Positions 1 through 9,710 of a stretch of 64,000 bases of DNA are shown here, piece after piece. The notes below the pieces were generated by a model that was not told the DNA's origin, ran no database searches, and saw only the letters and a list, made by a program, of their open reading frames with translations. A program made the position numbers and the translations under genes. This DNA is from Melanocharis versteri (lineage: Eukaryota > Chordata > Aves > Passeriformes > Melanocharitidae), in contig VZTG01001869.1 in the NCBI GenBank assembly GCA_013397845.1, forward strand, positions 622,060-686,059, written 5' to 3'. How positions within the stretch are numbered: position 1 is the first letter of the stretch; the number at the start of each line of letters is the position of its first letter.

Positions 1-420
1 CCCAGCTCCTGATGCAACCACGACAGCGGGTGGTGAAGAACAGCAAGGCAGAAAAGGGATGCTGAGGCATAGTGTGAGACATGCTCACTGTGGACCCCAG
101 GGCACTGGCCACACGGCTGATGGCAGAACTATTACAGTGCTATAGGGACTGGGGGCAACAGGAGCAACTACTCTCAGGTGGAACATGTCTGATAGTGATG
201 CAGGGCAATGGAGACTGGGGGCAGCTAAGTGCTCAGGAGATCATTCATCAGACTTTCCGTGAGTTTGATAAATAACCACAGCTCCCTGCAGGGGAGATCA
301 CTTGAGCACAGTGCATAGCAGGGATGCCTGCTCCTGCAGCCAGTTGTGCTGACTGGGGAGCACCTTTACCAAAACTTCTCCTTTTTCTCCTTCTCTACTC
401 CCTTCACATCCCCACAATAG
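1..420. other. No gene seen; a possible diverged RING-pseudogene fragment
   Basis: Nothing coding is supported. The stretch at 145-235 twice contains GACTGGGGGCA and once CAGGTGGAACATGTC, words that also occur in the tail of the RING pseudogenes at 575-626. It may be a third, older copy. Confidence 0.3.
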
Positions 421-554
421 AACAACATGGACTGCAGTTTTGTCCATTATTTTTAGTTTAGATTTGGATTTTCCTTAAATTCCTTTAAAAATGAAAGCTT
501 TCATTAACAAGTACAGCTTCACACATACTGCAGTTCCAGCCACTGTACTCAAAT

Positions 555-827
555 TCAGCCACTGGAGGTGTGGAGACTGGGGGCAGCTGTGTATCCAGGA
601 CCTCCTCCTCCCAGGTGGAACATGTCCAATGGTGCCCTGTGCGGTGGAATGACACGCACCTCAAAGTTGTCCTCTCCCCACACCGAGTGCAGGACGGAGG
701 TCCTTCTCCTCTTGCAGAGGGGCACTAAGGCTTGCTCCCAGCCCACCGCCAGCCATGGTAGTGCATAGCTGGCCTCCTCCCAGCTGTCCAGGCAGATGGG
801 ACAGCAGTCATCCAGCTCCATGGCCAT
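555..827 (-). pseudogene. TOPORS-like RING-finger pseudogene, copy 1
   Basis: Reading from the ATG at 827, MAMELDDCCPICLDSWEEAS is the start of a C3HC4 RING finger of the avian TOPORS-like E3 ligase family. The middle of the RING (the C-H-C-C part in the intact family, SYVMPCLHQFCY...) is deleted or replaced by ALPWLAVG. The last zinc pair, P-L-C-K-R-R, and the family tail T-S-V-L-H-S-V follow. The frame ends at TGA 555-557. Without the central ligands it cannot fold as a RING. Similarity to copy 2 extends beyond the coding part, from about 420 to 1090. Family assignment is from motif memory. Confidence 0.7.
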
Positions 828-1094
828 GCTTGCTGCATGCTGTGGGGTCTGGAGACATTTGGAGATAACAAACCACTTCACTGCCTCTCAGTGACACTGC
901 AGCAGCAAATGTTGTGCTAAAAAAGTGAGGCCATAATTATTGTCTGGCCCTAGGATAGACGGAAGTAATGCCCATGTTCCTCAGGAAGAAAACCTTCCCT
1001 GTTCCCCAGATGGAGCTTTCCCCTCCCAGATCACTTCTCCTGCTACAAGAGTGACTCCTGAGTGTCCCGGCTGCCTGAACAGAGAGCTCTATTT

Positions 1095-3312
1095 TGCAAA
1101 TGACTCACAGGGGCACAGGCTGAAGGTCACTGATCTCACAAGGATGGTAAATCCACCTATATTATGGCTCTCTGCAAGTAGGAGACTTGGTGCTGCAATA
1201 TCCCACTTTGAGCCTGCAAATGCAGATAGCCGAAATCCAGGGGCTTTGCAATCCAGCTGCTTTTCTGCACTCCTTAGCTCTTAATCACATTTCAAAATTA
1301 CGCTACAAGTAATTTCTTGGAAATGCCTGGGTTGCTCTGTTCCACACACAGCCATTTAACCATGTCGTCTGGCAAAAATGAACATGTCTGACAACCAAAT
1401 ATAAACCCTGTAGTCTAAAAAACATAACTTACTGCAGTCCTGAGCTGCAACCAGGCTCTTTGTTGGGATTGCTGCTTACATAGGCTTTGTCATCAGTCCA
1501 GGGGCCTGAAGGTGTGTTTCTCTCACAGGCTGTTGTCAAGAAAGGAAACAGCGAGAACAAGATTCTTGTGCAAGTCTGTTGTGCCCCTCCTCTCCTATGT
1601 CCACCTGAACTGGTGGACACGGCCAATGCAAAAGTCTTTCCCAGCCTAAAACCAGGCCCTTTTGGCTGAGATCCTACAGTAAGGATGCACACTTGCCCCT
1701 CAGCTCTGGATGTGTTCATTGCTCAGTCCCCCTCTCCTACAGAAGCAGATGGCATGCATACAGAAACCAGGATTTTTCACCGAAGAGCTGAGAGGCAGAT
1801 GTTTTCTCTCACTGCCATTTCCCTGTGAGACGTGGGGTGGACTGCTGCAGACTGGGGCTTATAGACAAGGTCCATGTCAAAGCTCTGCCTAGTGGTTCAG
1901 ACTGTGTTCTGACCTTGGGAAGTTATGTGATCCGTTCCTCTTCTTCTTGAGGTTGTGTCTCCTCTGGGTCACATCAGTACAACTGAGCAAGTCCGAAGCT
2001 AGGCATCCTTCCTCTGTGGATGGGTTTGTCTGCAGGTGAGCCAGCTCTTCTTCTACCACCTCTCACAAAGCTTGCTGCTGAGTTTGCCCAGTCAGCCCTC
2101 CTAGCACTGACTTGACTTCCGAGCCAAACCTCAGCACCTCATGCTGTGAGCCAATGAAGATAAAGAATAATTGGCCACAGTCACACTTTAACAGCCAAGC
2201 AAGAAGAAAGGAGGATGAAGAAAAGTCTTATAATGCAGGAAGTGCTGGAAAGTGCTTTTTCCCAGGAGTGGTTTGGATGAGTTAGGAGTGACTTGGAGAA
2301 GCCTGGCAAAGGTGTCAAGTGCTGGAGTGGATATAGGGCATTGGTCAGAAGTTGTGTCACCAGGGTTTCACCACGCACGTCAAGCTGCACAGACCACTCA
2401 CTGGGTTCAGCTCCTCTCCAAGGAAGGTGGATGACACCAGGCCACACATGCACAGGCCAAATAACCTTGCTGGTGAGGCTGGTGATGCTGGAGGAAAGTA
2501 CTGCAGGATGTGAACACTTGGCAGGTTAAGCAGGGAGTTGGGCTGGGGTGATCCCAATTCTGCTGCGTGCTGGGATGAGGAAGCCAAGGAAGTGAGCTAC
2601 GGAGGGGTCCACTGCTGGTGCAAAGGGAGGCAGATGGTGGCAGGAGGGTCTGCATGAACTAGGGATCTCATGGCTCCCCACTCCTCCAGGCAGCAGACGC
2701 CTTATGGGAGGGTTGAGGTGACAATGGAGCTGCCACCTGAGCTGTGCATGCCCCAGTGGCACATGGAACAGAGCTGCACAACAAAAACAAGGTGCAAGGA
2801 ACTCTAGCCCTGTCAGGCAGGCATGCAGTAGCCCCTCGTCCCCAAGGGCTCAGGTTCTGACTCTTCAACCTCTGCTCTGTCCTTTCCCCACACAAGAGGA
2901 AGAGAAGCATAGAGGTCTAGGGCACTGTACCAGAGCTTGGCTGGGAGGGTGATTTCCCCTTCTTGGGTGCTGGGGTGCTACCATACCCACTGGGCATGGT
3001 AGATGCTCAGCTGGTGAGGGAGCACTGCCAGCCCCTGGCCCTGCTGACAGGGACTCAGCCAAGATGGGGTCTGTGCTCACGTGCAGTGCTCCTGGAGTCA
3101 GCCTTGGCCCTCCTGGCATCCCTGCTCTCCACTGACACCCAAGCCACTGAAATGCTGCCTGAGATGCAGCATCGCTTTGTGTCATGGCCATGCTGGCCCC
3201 AGGCTCCATCCATCCCTCCAGGCCCTGACTGCCAAGAGCAGCTGGAGAGAGTTTCCCCTGATGCTTGTGTGGGGTGTGAGGAGGCAAAGGAGTCCCTCCC
3301 CTACTCTGAAGG
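1095..3312. other. Gene-free stretch
   Basis: No exon, known repeat or RNA gene is recognisable here. Composition is moderately GC-rich. The short open frames lack conserved motifs. Confidence 0.5.
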
Positions 3313-3500
3313 AGAATCATGAAATCACATAATTGTTAGGGTTGGAAAGGACCTCTGGAGAGTATCTAGTCCAAACCCACTGCAGAGGCCAGGTACCCTA
3401 GAGGGTTCCACCAGGAGCTCATCCAGATGGGTTTTGCACGTTTGCAGTGAGGCAGAGTCCATGTCACAGGTGGTGAACGCCAGGGCACAATGCTGAAGCA
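3313..3500 (-). repeat. CR1 LINE, 3' end
   Basis: On the plus strand it reads AATCATGAAATCACA then GGTTGGAAAGGACCTCTGGA and ATCTAGTCC, the complement of the CR1 3' terminus. CR1 copies are normally 5'-truncated, so a short 3' piece is expected. Confidence 0.85.
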
Positions 3501-3555
3501 TATGCTCCAGAGGGACACGAGGCCTGCGGATGTTCTTATCTGTTGTATTTCCCAT

Positions 3556-3969
3556 CCTTTCATTTCTTTCTCCAAATCAGTCTCAGCCTCCCTCGGTTCC
3601 TTTGTGCTTCTTTCCTGCTCTCCATCCCTTTTCTTCTCGTTTCTGCCCCACTTCCTGGTTTTTCCACTCTGCCCCTCTGTTTCCCAATCTCTCTTTCTTC
3701 TACTGCCAGGCCCTCAGGCTTATTTCTGTATCGTTTTTGTGTATTTTTTTAGCTCTCCATTTCCCTGTCCCCACACGTCTTTCTTTATCCCTGTCTCTCT
3801 TTTGCTCTCTCCACCTTCTCCTCCTCCTCCTCCCTTCCCTGCCCCTATTTCATTCCCTCTATCCCCACTTCTTGTCTCACCATCCCTCCTCCTCTCCCGG
3901 TCCCTCCCTTCCACTCTCGGACACAGCCCCACCCCTCGCACCCTACCCTTCTCCCTTCTCCCTTCTCCC
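3556..3969. repeat. Polypyrimidine tract (about 410 bp)
   Basis: The plus strand is almost all C and T, with runs such as CTTCTCCTCCTCCTCC and a terminal triple CCTTCTC. Such tracts can form triplex DNA. The tract ends at the single N at 3970, which suggests assembly difficulty. Confidence 0.85.
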
Positions 3970-4069
3970 NTCCTCTGCTGGCGGGAGCCGGGGGAGCGGC
4001 AGAGACGTTCCCGGAGCACGTCCCTGCGGCGTTGAGCCAGCCCGCCGCCACACGTGCGCTCAGTTTAAA

Positions 4070-4205
4070 AAGGCTCCCCCACACTAACTCGGGGTTCTTG
4101 GTTATCCCTGGGCACAGGCGAAGCGGCTCTGGTGCCCCCAGAAAAGCCCGAACCAGCCCCACAGCCTCAAACACCTAGAGCTCTGCTTGAGACCCCCAAA
4201 GACTC
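4070..4205. repeat. CCCCAAA-rich degenerate tract, left part
   Basis: Contains GGCTCCCCCACAC, GGTGCCCCCAGAAAAG and GAGACCCCCAAAGACT. It resembles 5356-5970 and 6532-6770 and appears to be the left end of the same degenerate tract, separated by later insertions. Confidence 0.4.
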
Positions 4206-4665
4206 GGCCTCACATAATCACAGAAACCCATAATGTTCTGAGTTGGAAGCGGCCCACAAGCATCATTGAGTCGAACTCCTGGCCCTGCACAGGACCATCC
4301 CAGAGAATCACAGCATGTGCCTGGGAGCGTTGTCCAAATGCTTCTTGAGCTCTGTCAGGCCTGGTTCTGTGACTGCTTCCCTGGGGAGTCTGTTCAGTGC
4401 CCAACTACTTTCTGGGTAGTTTTTCTAATATCCAACCTAAACATCCACTAACACAAGTTCATGCTATTCCGTCAGGTCCTGAAACTGGTCACCGGGGACG
4501 TCAATGCCTTCCCCTCCACCTTCTCTCAGAAGGAAGTTGAACAATGGGATGAGGTTTCACCTCAGTCTCCTCCAAACTCAACAGATAAAGTGACGTCAGC
4601 CACTCCTCATACGGCCTCCCCTAAAGACTCTTCACCATCTTCGTAGTCTTCTTTGGATGCAAAAG
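4206..4665 (-). repeat. CR1 LINE fragment
   Basis: Complement of CR1 3' sequence: ATAATCACAGAAACCC, TTGGAAGCGGCCCACAAG and GAGTCGAACTCCTGGCCC, then ATTCCGTCAGGTCCTG and TCACCATCTTCGTAGTC. The solo LTR at 4672 lies directly beside or inside its 5' end. Confidence 0.8.
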
Positions 4666-5355
4666 CCTCAGTGATGCGACCCTCTCAGCGCCCAGGAGGC
4701 TAGCTTTTTGGCTGAAGGTCAGCACCCTTCCCCGGCTGAGGCCGACGGTGGCTGGCTGCTGTTCCAGTCGCTGGAGGGCAAGCGGGAGCCTACTCACAGG
4801 GCCCGATGTGCCCACGGATGGTGAGAGAGCAAGGAGGAGATAAAATGAGTTAGGAAGGGCTCTTTGGGGGAAAAGAGGGTTTGTTCAAAGTGGCGAGGGT
4901 TCAGGAGCAAGGGAGGAACAAGGGACGAAGAGCCTAGAACAACGGTTGCAACAAGTTATATAGGATGAAAGAGGGGAGGGGATATGCTCAAAGTAACCAA
5001 TTAGGGCAGCTCAAGGAGGCAGCACATAGGCGGGGTAAAGTACCAACAACCAATAACAGCAGGGGAAGGCGGGGACAACAACAGGGAGCCAATCAGGGAT
5101 CGAGCAAAGAAGAACTTTCCAGGCTATGGTCATAACTGGGGAAACCGGGGAGGGGAATACAGAACCAATGGGAAAACGGGGATTAACATAATTCAAATAG
5201 GGGAAGAAAGGGATCGTGGGGGTGAACACAATTTGTCGCCCTAAGTAATGGGCTAGGGAGATGCTTCCAGGTCCGCTCTGCAGACCCTTTTTGGGCATCC
5301 TGCCTGGGCCTGCCCATGCAGAGTGGGTGGTCTTTCAACCACCACAACACCTCAG
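4666..5355 (-). mobile_element. Solo LTR A of an endogenous retrovirus, 6-bp TSD CCTCAG
   Basis: CCTCAG occurs at 4666-4671 and again at 5350-5355. Between them lie 678 bp that on the minus strand begin TGTTGTGGTGG and end GCATCA, the TG...CA form of an LTR. Several CCAAT/ATTGG boxes occur in the U3 half (about 5000-5170), and CCTATATAA at 4963-4955 could be the TATA box. No AATAAA is seen. A 6-bp duplication suits a class II (ERVK/alpha-like) element. No internal viral gene remains. It is the most diverged of the three related LTRs here. Confidence 0.85.
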
Positions 5356-5969
5356 GACCCCAAATCTGTGCCTGACTAAACCCAAAGACCCCTGAGTTGC
5401 CCCAGGGCCCCAAAACATCCCCAGCCCTACTCTAGTCTCCTCCCTTTGAACCTTGCTCAGCAGCTTCCCCCCACCCTACCTAAATGCCCCCAAACACCCC
5501 CATCCTCATGTCAGCAGCTCAAAACCCTCTTAAGTCCTGCTCCAGGGTATGTCCACTTATCCCCACAGCTTACCTGAGTATCTCCAGTATTCTCCAGTCC
5601 TGTCAGAGTGCACTCCCAAAACAGCTTTCAAGGTGTTCAGATACTTCTGAATGGGACATGGAGAATGTCATCCAGGTGTCATGAATACCTGCAAACCCTA
5701 CCCATGTACCCTCAAAACCCCACAAACCTGCTTCACAGCCCCCAAAGTTCCCAACCCCTGCTTCTGAACCCCTGAAAGTCCTTCTTCAAAGACCCACAAA
5801 CCATAATTTCCTACAAGCACCCCATTAACCCTTTTTGTAGTCCACAAAACATCCACAAGTCCCTTCCAGGAGCCACCAAAGAATCGCAAGCTTGTCCATG
5901 GACCCCAAAAGTTCCCATACCCTGTGTCCAGGTTGTCAAAGTCTTCCGCTTAGCACCCTAAAGCCTTTT
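5356..5969. repeat. CCCCAAA-rich degenerate tract, middle part
   Basis: Repeated words on the plus strand include GACCCCAAATC, GCCCCAAAACATCC, TGCCCCCAAACACCC, GCCCCCAAAGTTCCCAACCC and GACCCCAAAAGTTCCCATACC. Spacing is irregular, so this is a decayed tandem array or a low-complexity C/A tract; the minus strand is TTTGGGG-rich. Confidence 0.5.
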
Positions 5970-6531
5970 TCTTGGTGCTGTGTTGCCCGCTTCCTCGGGC
6001 CTGGCAGGCAGGTTTGCAGCAGGGTCGGGTGCTCCTGCTCCCGGACCAAACAGCTCCAGCTTGGCCATGGGCAGCTGGTGACTGGTGGCAACAAGCACAG
6101 GCGAAGGAGGGAGAGAAGGCCTCCAGGAGGTGTTTCGTGAACCTTTTATTCTCTGAGAGAGAGTGCAGGGAGAGAAGGGAAGCCAACCAGGAGCCCCGAA
6201 CAGGGGTTACACGGGGTTTTAAGGGAAGGGAAAAAGGGAGGGGCAAGGAAAACAATCCAGTCGGGGACAGGAGGCGTCAAAAACAATCCAATAGGATAAC
6301 TCTCAAGGGGAGGGCAAATACAACGACCAACGGGGTACAGAACCATGCAGAACTTTCCCGAACTGATACACATTCATTAACTGAAGGTGTGTTTAAGGGA
6401 GGGGACAAATGATGGGCATTTCCTAAACGGTGACTTCATCCTCTTCTTTGCTATCCCTAGGAGGATAGTCTACCCAATTAACCTCACTGATCCTCGTTGA
6501 AAAAGGAGGATGAGTCACCGCAACATCTTGG
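5970..6531 (-). mobile_element. Solo LTR B, 6-bp TSD TCTTGG
   Basis: TCTTGG at 5970-5975 and 6526-6531 brackets a 550-bp LTR (5976-6525). On the minus strand it begins TGTTGCGGTGAC and ends CAACACAGCA. CCCTTAAAACC near 6226-6216 could be the TATA-like box, and AATAAA lies at 6150-6145. It is similar along its whole length to LTR C. No viral coding sequence remains. Confidence 0.9.
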
Positions 6532-6770
6532 GCCAGGAATACATCTCAAATCAAATCCAGCTGCCCCCAAATACTCACCTAAAATGTCCACAAACAACCT
6601 AAGCCCTAAACCCTCCCAAAAATTTCTCAGATTTCTCCAAGGCCATGCCAAAGGGTCTGTACACTGTCTCATCAAACCACAAATATATACCCAAATATTC
6701 CATAGCTATTGCTGGCTCCATAAGACTCCATACCCTCCCCAATTCTACTCAAAGAACCCAAAATTGGGGT
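6532..6770. repeat. CCCCAAA-rich degenerate tract, right part
   Basis: Continues the tract across LTR B: GCTGCCCCCAAATACTC, ACCCTCCCAAAAATT, CCAAATATTCC, ACCCAAAATTGGGG. It fades out by about 6770. Confidence 0.4.
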
Positions 6771-7400
6771 TCTTTCCTGCAAGGGCGATTGTCTGAATGG
6801 ACTGCTTTCAAAGCTGAGGTGTGCTGCTTTCCCACAAAATAGGCTCCCAATGGCCATGAAATTTTACAACTACCTGTCACGTTCCGTGCAACTTTTCTGT
6901 AAGTAAGCTCACAGCTTCACACCAAGGGATTTTGCACAATGCCTGGCTCCCCCAGGACAGCTCCTCTGACTCCCCACTCACTACAATTTTATTCACCAAG
7001 ACACACAGCCAAGAAAAGGAAAGGAAAACAAAGGCTCGATCAAATGAAATTCATCATTCGGGCCTTTTTTTTTCTCATTTGCCTGTTCTGAACACTCACC
7101 CACTTCTCTTTCACTACAAACTGCACTTCCCCTTGTTGAATTTCTTGAGGTTCCTGCTTTGCCAGGGTACAACCCTGAGCTGACACAGAGAGCAACAGCA
7201 AGTCGTGACTCCAGGCAGGAGGAGGGATTTGGGCACTGCTGTAGTGAGGCTGCAGCGGGCAGTGCAGGCTGGTAGGAGAGCAGAGCCCCGGCATGTGGGG
7301 CACAGGGTGCGCTGAGGAGGAGGACTTGGGAGGCTGAGCGGTGGGGCACGGGCTGACCGTGGAGTTCCCCTGGCTGGAAACATCTGCCCTGGGATCAGTT
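6771..7400. other. Gene-free stretch
   Basis: I see no gene or named repeat. The right end, near 7400, joins the homology of RING pseudogene copy 2. Confidence 0.5.
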
Positions 7401-8459
7401 GCAGAAATGAAAACCTGGAGCAGGGTCCATTATTTTTCTGTTAGATTTGGGTTTTTTTTAATTTCTCTGTAAATGAAGGCATTCACCTGCTGCGTCACCC
7501 GCTTCCACAGGCCCGGAAGGCGGGTTAGCAGTGGATCGGGTGTTTGCGACCTCCGAGCTAACAGCTCTTGCACCGCCACAGGCAGCTGATGTACATAGGC
7601 AACTGATGCAGGCGGAGGAAGAGAGAGAAGCACCTTTTCTGGCGTTCCTGACCTCTTTATTCTCACGTAGAGGGTTGAGGGCAGAAGGGAGCCAAAGGAA
7701 AAGGCAGGGAACAAAGAGGTGCAAGGGGTTTTAAGGGAAGATGAGAATTGGGCAGAGTTTGGGCGGAGTTGTGGGAATGAACCAACAGGGGAAAAAGGGG
7801 CGGACAAAAGGAACCAATAGGGATACAGACAGGGGGAGGGCAAACAGATAAACCAGCCAGGCATCGAACTTAGAGGAAAATTCTAGCTAACATGCATATT
7901 CATAACTGGGGGAGGAACAAAGGGAGGTGCCAAGTGATTGATGTTTTTCCAGGTTCATGATGTCACACTTCAGCCTCGTCCCCACTATCCGTAGGTGGAT
8001 AGTTGACCCAGTTAACTTCATGTATTTTCATGGAGAATTGAGACTGAGGCTGAGCCACCGCAACATTCACCAGTGAATACAACTCCATACATCTTGCAAT
8101 TGCGGTTGCTGTACTCACCTTCAGCCACTGGAGGTGGCTCTCCTCCCACTGATGGGCCAGAGTGTTGTGGAGCTGTGCAGACGGGGTGGGGGGGGGCAGC
8201 TGTGTATCCAGGACCTCCTCCTCCCAGGTGGAACATGTCCAATGGTGCCCTGTGCGGTGGAATGACACGCACCTCAAAGTTGTCCTCTCCCCACACCGAG
8301 TGCAGGACGGAGGTCCTTCTCCTCTTGCAGAGGGGCACTAAGGCTTGCTCCCAGCCCACTGCAGGAGGCACACTTAGCAGAAGCAGAGCAGCCAGCATAG
8401 CTGGCCTCCTCCCAGCTGTCCAGGCAGATGGGACAGCAGTTGTTCAGCTCCATGGCCAT
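7400..8459 (-). pseudogene. TOPORS-like RING-finger pseudogene, copy 2, split by an LTR
   Basis: It starts at the ATG at 8459 with MAMELNNCCPICLDSWEEAS, keeps more of the RING middle than copy 1 but is frameshifted there, and regains the family frame at P-L-C-K-R-R-R-T-S. The reading then continues through IPPHRAPLDMFHLGGGGPGY and an extra 45-bp stretch absent from copy 1. A solo LTR (7488-8065) interrupts it. Homology to copy 1 resumes below 7487 (AACCCAAATCTAAC...). Leader homology reaches about 8690. Base positions 8192-8359 are identical to 579-746. Confidence 0.7.
7482..8071 (-). mobile_element. Solo LTR C, 6-bp TSD TTCACC, inside RING pseudogene copy 2
   Basis: TTCACC at 7482-7487 and 8066-8071 brackets 578 bp (7488-8065). 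On the minus strand the LTR begins TGTTGCGGTGGC and ends GACGCAGCA. CCCTTAAAACC near 7739-7729 lies about 70 bp before AATAAA (7661-7656), and ATTGG boxes lie in U3. The related pseudogene at 555-827 has the uninterrupted site. Class II by TSD length. No viral gene remains. Confidence 0.92.
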
Positions 8460-8699
8460 GCTTGCTGTGTGCCATGGGGCCTAGAGACAGCTGGGATGTT
8501 GACCTGCTCCATCACTGGTGCTGCAGCAGTGGGTGTCATGCTAGAAAAGGGCCCTAGGATGGATAGAAGAAATGTCCAGGTCCCTCATGAAGGAAACTAT
8601 CCCAGTTCCCAGTGTGAATTTTCCCTTCCCAGATCACCTTGGTTGCTGTGGGAGTGACTCCTGAGTGCCCCAGCTGGGGAAAACCCTCTAATGTCTCTG

Positions 8700-9587
8700 G
8701 GGCCAGGGACTGAGAGCTGTGCCAACCAACTCCCTGAGCACAATACCACTAAGCAACAACAGCTTAGCATGACATTCCTTTCTGGCTGTGGCAGCAATGC
8801 CCTTGGCTTAATAAAAGCCTTTGGGAAGCTCTCTCTAGCCCGCAGGCAGCTATCAAAAGATCCTGAAATTACTGTGGAGTGACGAAGTGATAATCTTAGG
8901 CAAGGGATGCTTATGCTTGAACTATTTGATTTTTGAATCTGTAACTTTCTCAGTTCTATGTTCTTTTCTTTCTACTCCAAGCAGGGGAGGAGCACTGATC
9001 TGGGGGGAGGCCAGGCAATGAACTCCCTGAGCTGCATTATCATCCCTCATTCCTGCCACATCTGGAGGATCAACAGGATTTTGCTGGGCATGCATAGTCT
9101 GTGTTTCTGGTGCAAAGAGTAAGCACCAAGTCAGAACAGCTAGGAAGTGCTGTCTTCCCTCACTGTGGGCAAGAAGGGTCCATGGGAATGAAGACTGCTG
9201 GACAAGGAAGGGGGGTGAATAGACAAAGCAGTGTGCATACAAGGGCTACCCATCCAAATGGAGGGGCTGCTGCTTTAGCCACAGGAACTTTGATCATTGT
9301 GACAGCATGGGGCAGCCCAGGGAAGTCTGGTGATTGTCAGCAGAGGAACAGCTTTAGATTGACTCCCCAACTCCTTTGCAGGCCTACTGGTGGGACTGGT
9401 CAGGAAGCTAACATCCCTGAGCACACCTTCAAGACACTTGTAGGCGCCTGCATCCATGTGGAGTCACCATCTCAGGGATGAAAATGTCTTTGGGGAGCAA
9501 AGCCCCTCTGCCCAACTGAAGACTCTGCCCTGTTGCAGGATGGACAGCCCACTCATCCCTGATGACACTGGGAGAATGAACCCATGG
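8700..9587. other. Gene-free stretch
   Basis: No coding or repeat feature is recognisable. Confidence 0.5.
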
Positions 9588-9710
9588 GCTGTGGGTGGAT
9601 CTCTGCATCCCCCGTGGATCCCCACGAGCTGTGGGTGGATCTCTCCATCCCCCGTGGATCCCCACAGGCTGCGGGTGGATCTCTGTGTGGATCTCTGCGT
9701 GGATCTCTGA
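9588..9710. repeat. Minisatellite, 40-bp unit, about 2.3 copies, then 12-15-bp subunits
   Basis: Units start GCTGTGGGTGGATCTCTGCA at 9588, again at 9628 and with GCTGCGGG at 9668. The third unit breaks into short GTGGATCTCT repeats. The unit itself is built from GTGGATC words. Confidence 0.85.

Noticed and set aside
3490..4087. Two long plus-strand frames of about 180 codons
   Set aside because: They are translations of the polypyrimidine tract (Ser, Phe, Pro, Leu only), not a gene.
8073..8657. 194-codon plus-strand frame
   Set aside because: It is the antisense of RING pseudogene copy 2; the minus-strand reading has family motifs.
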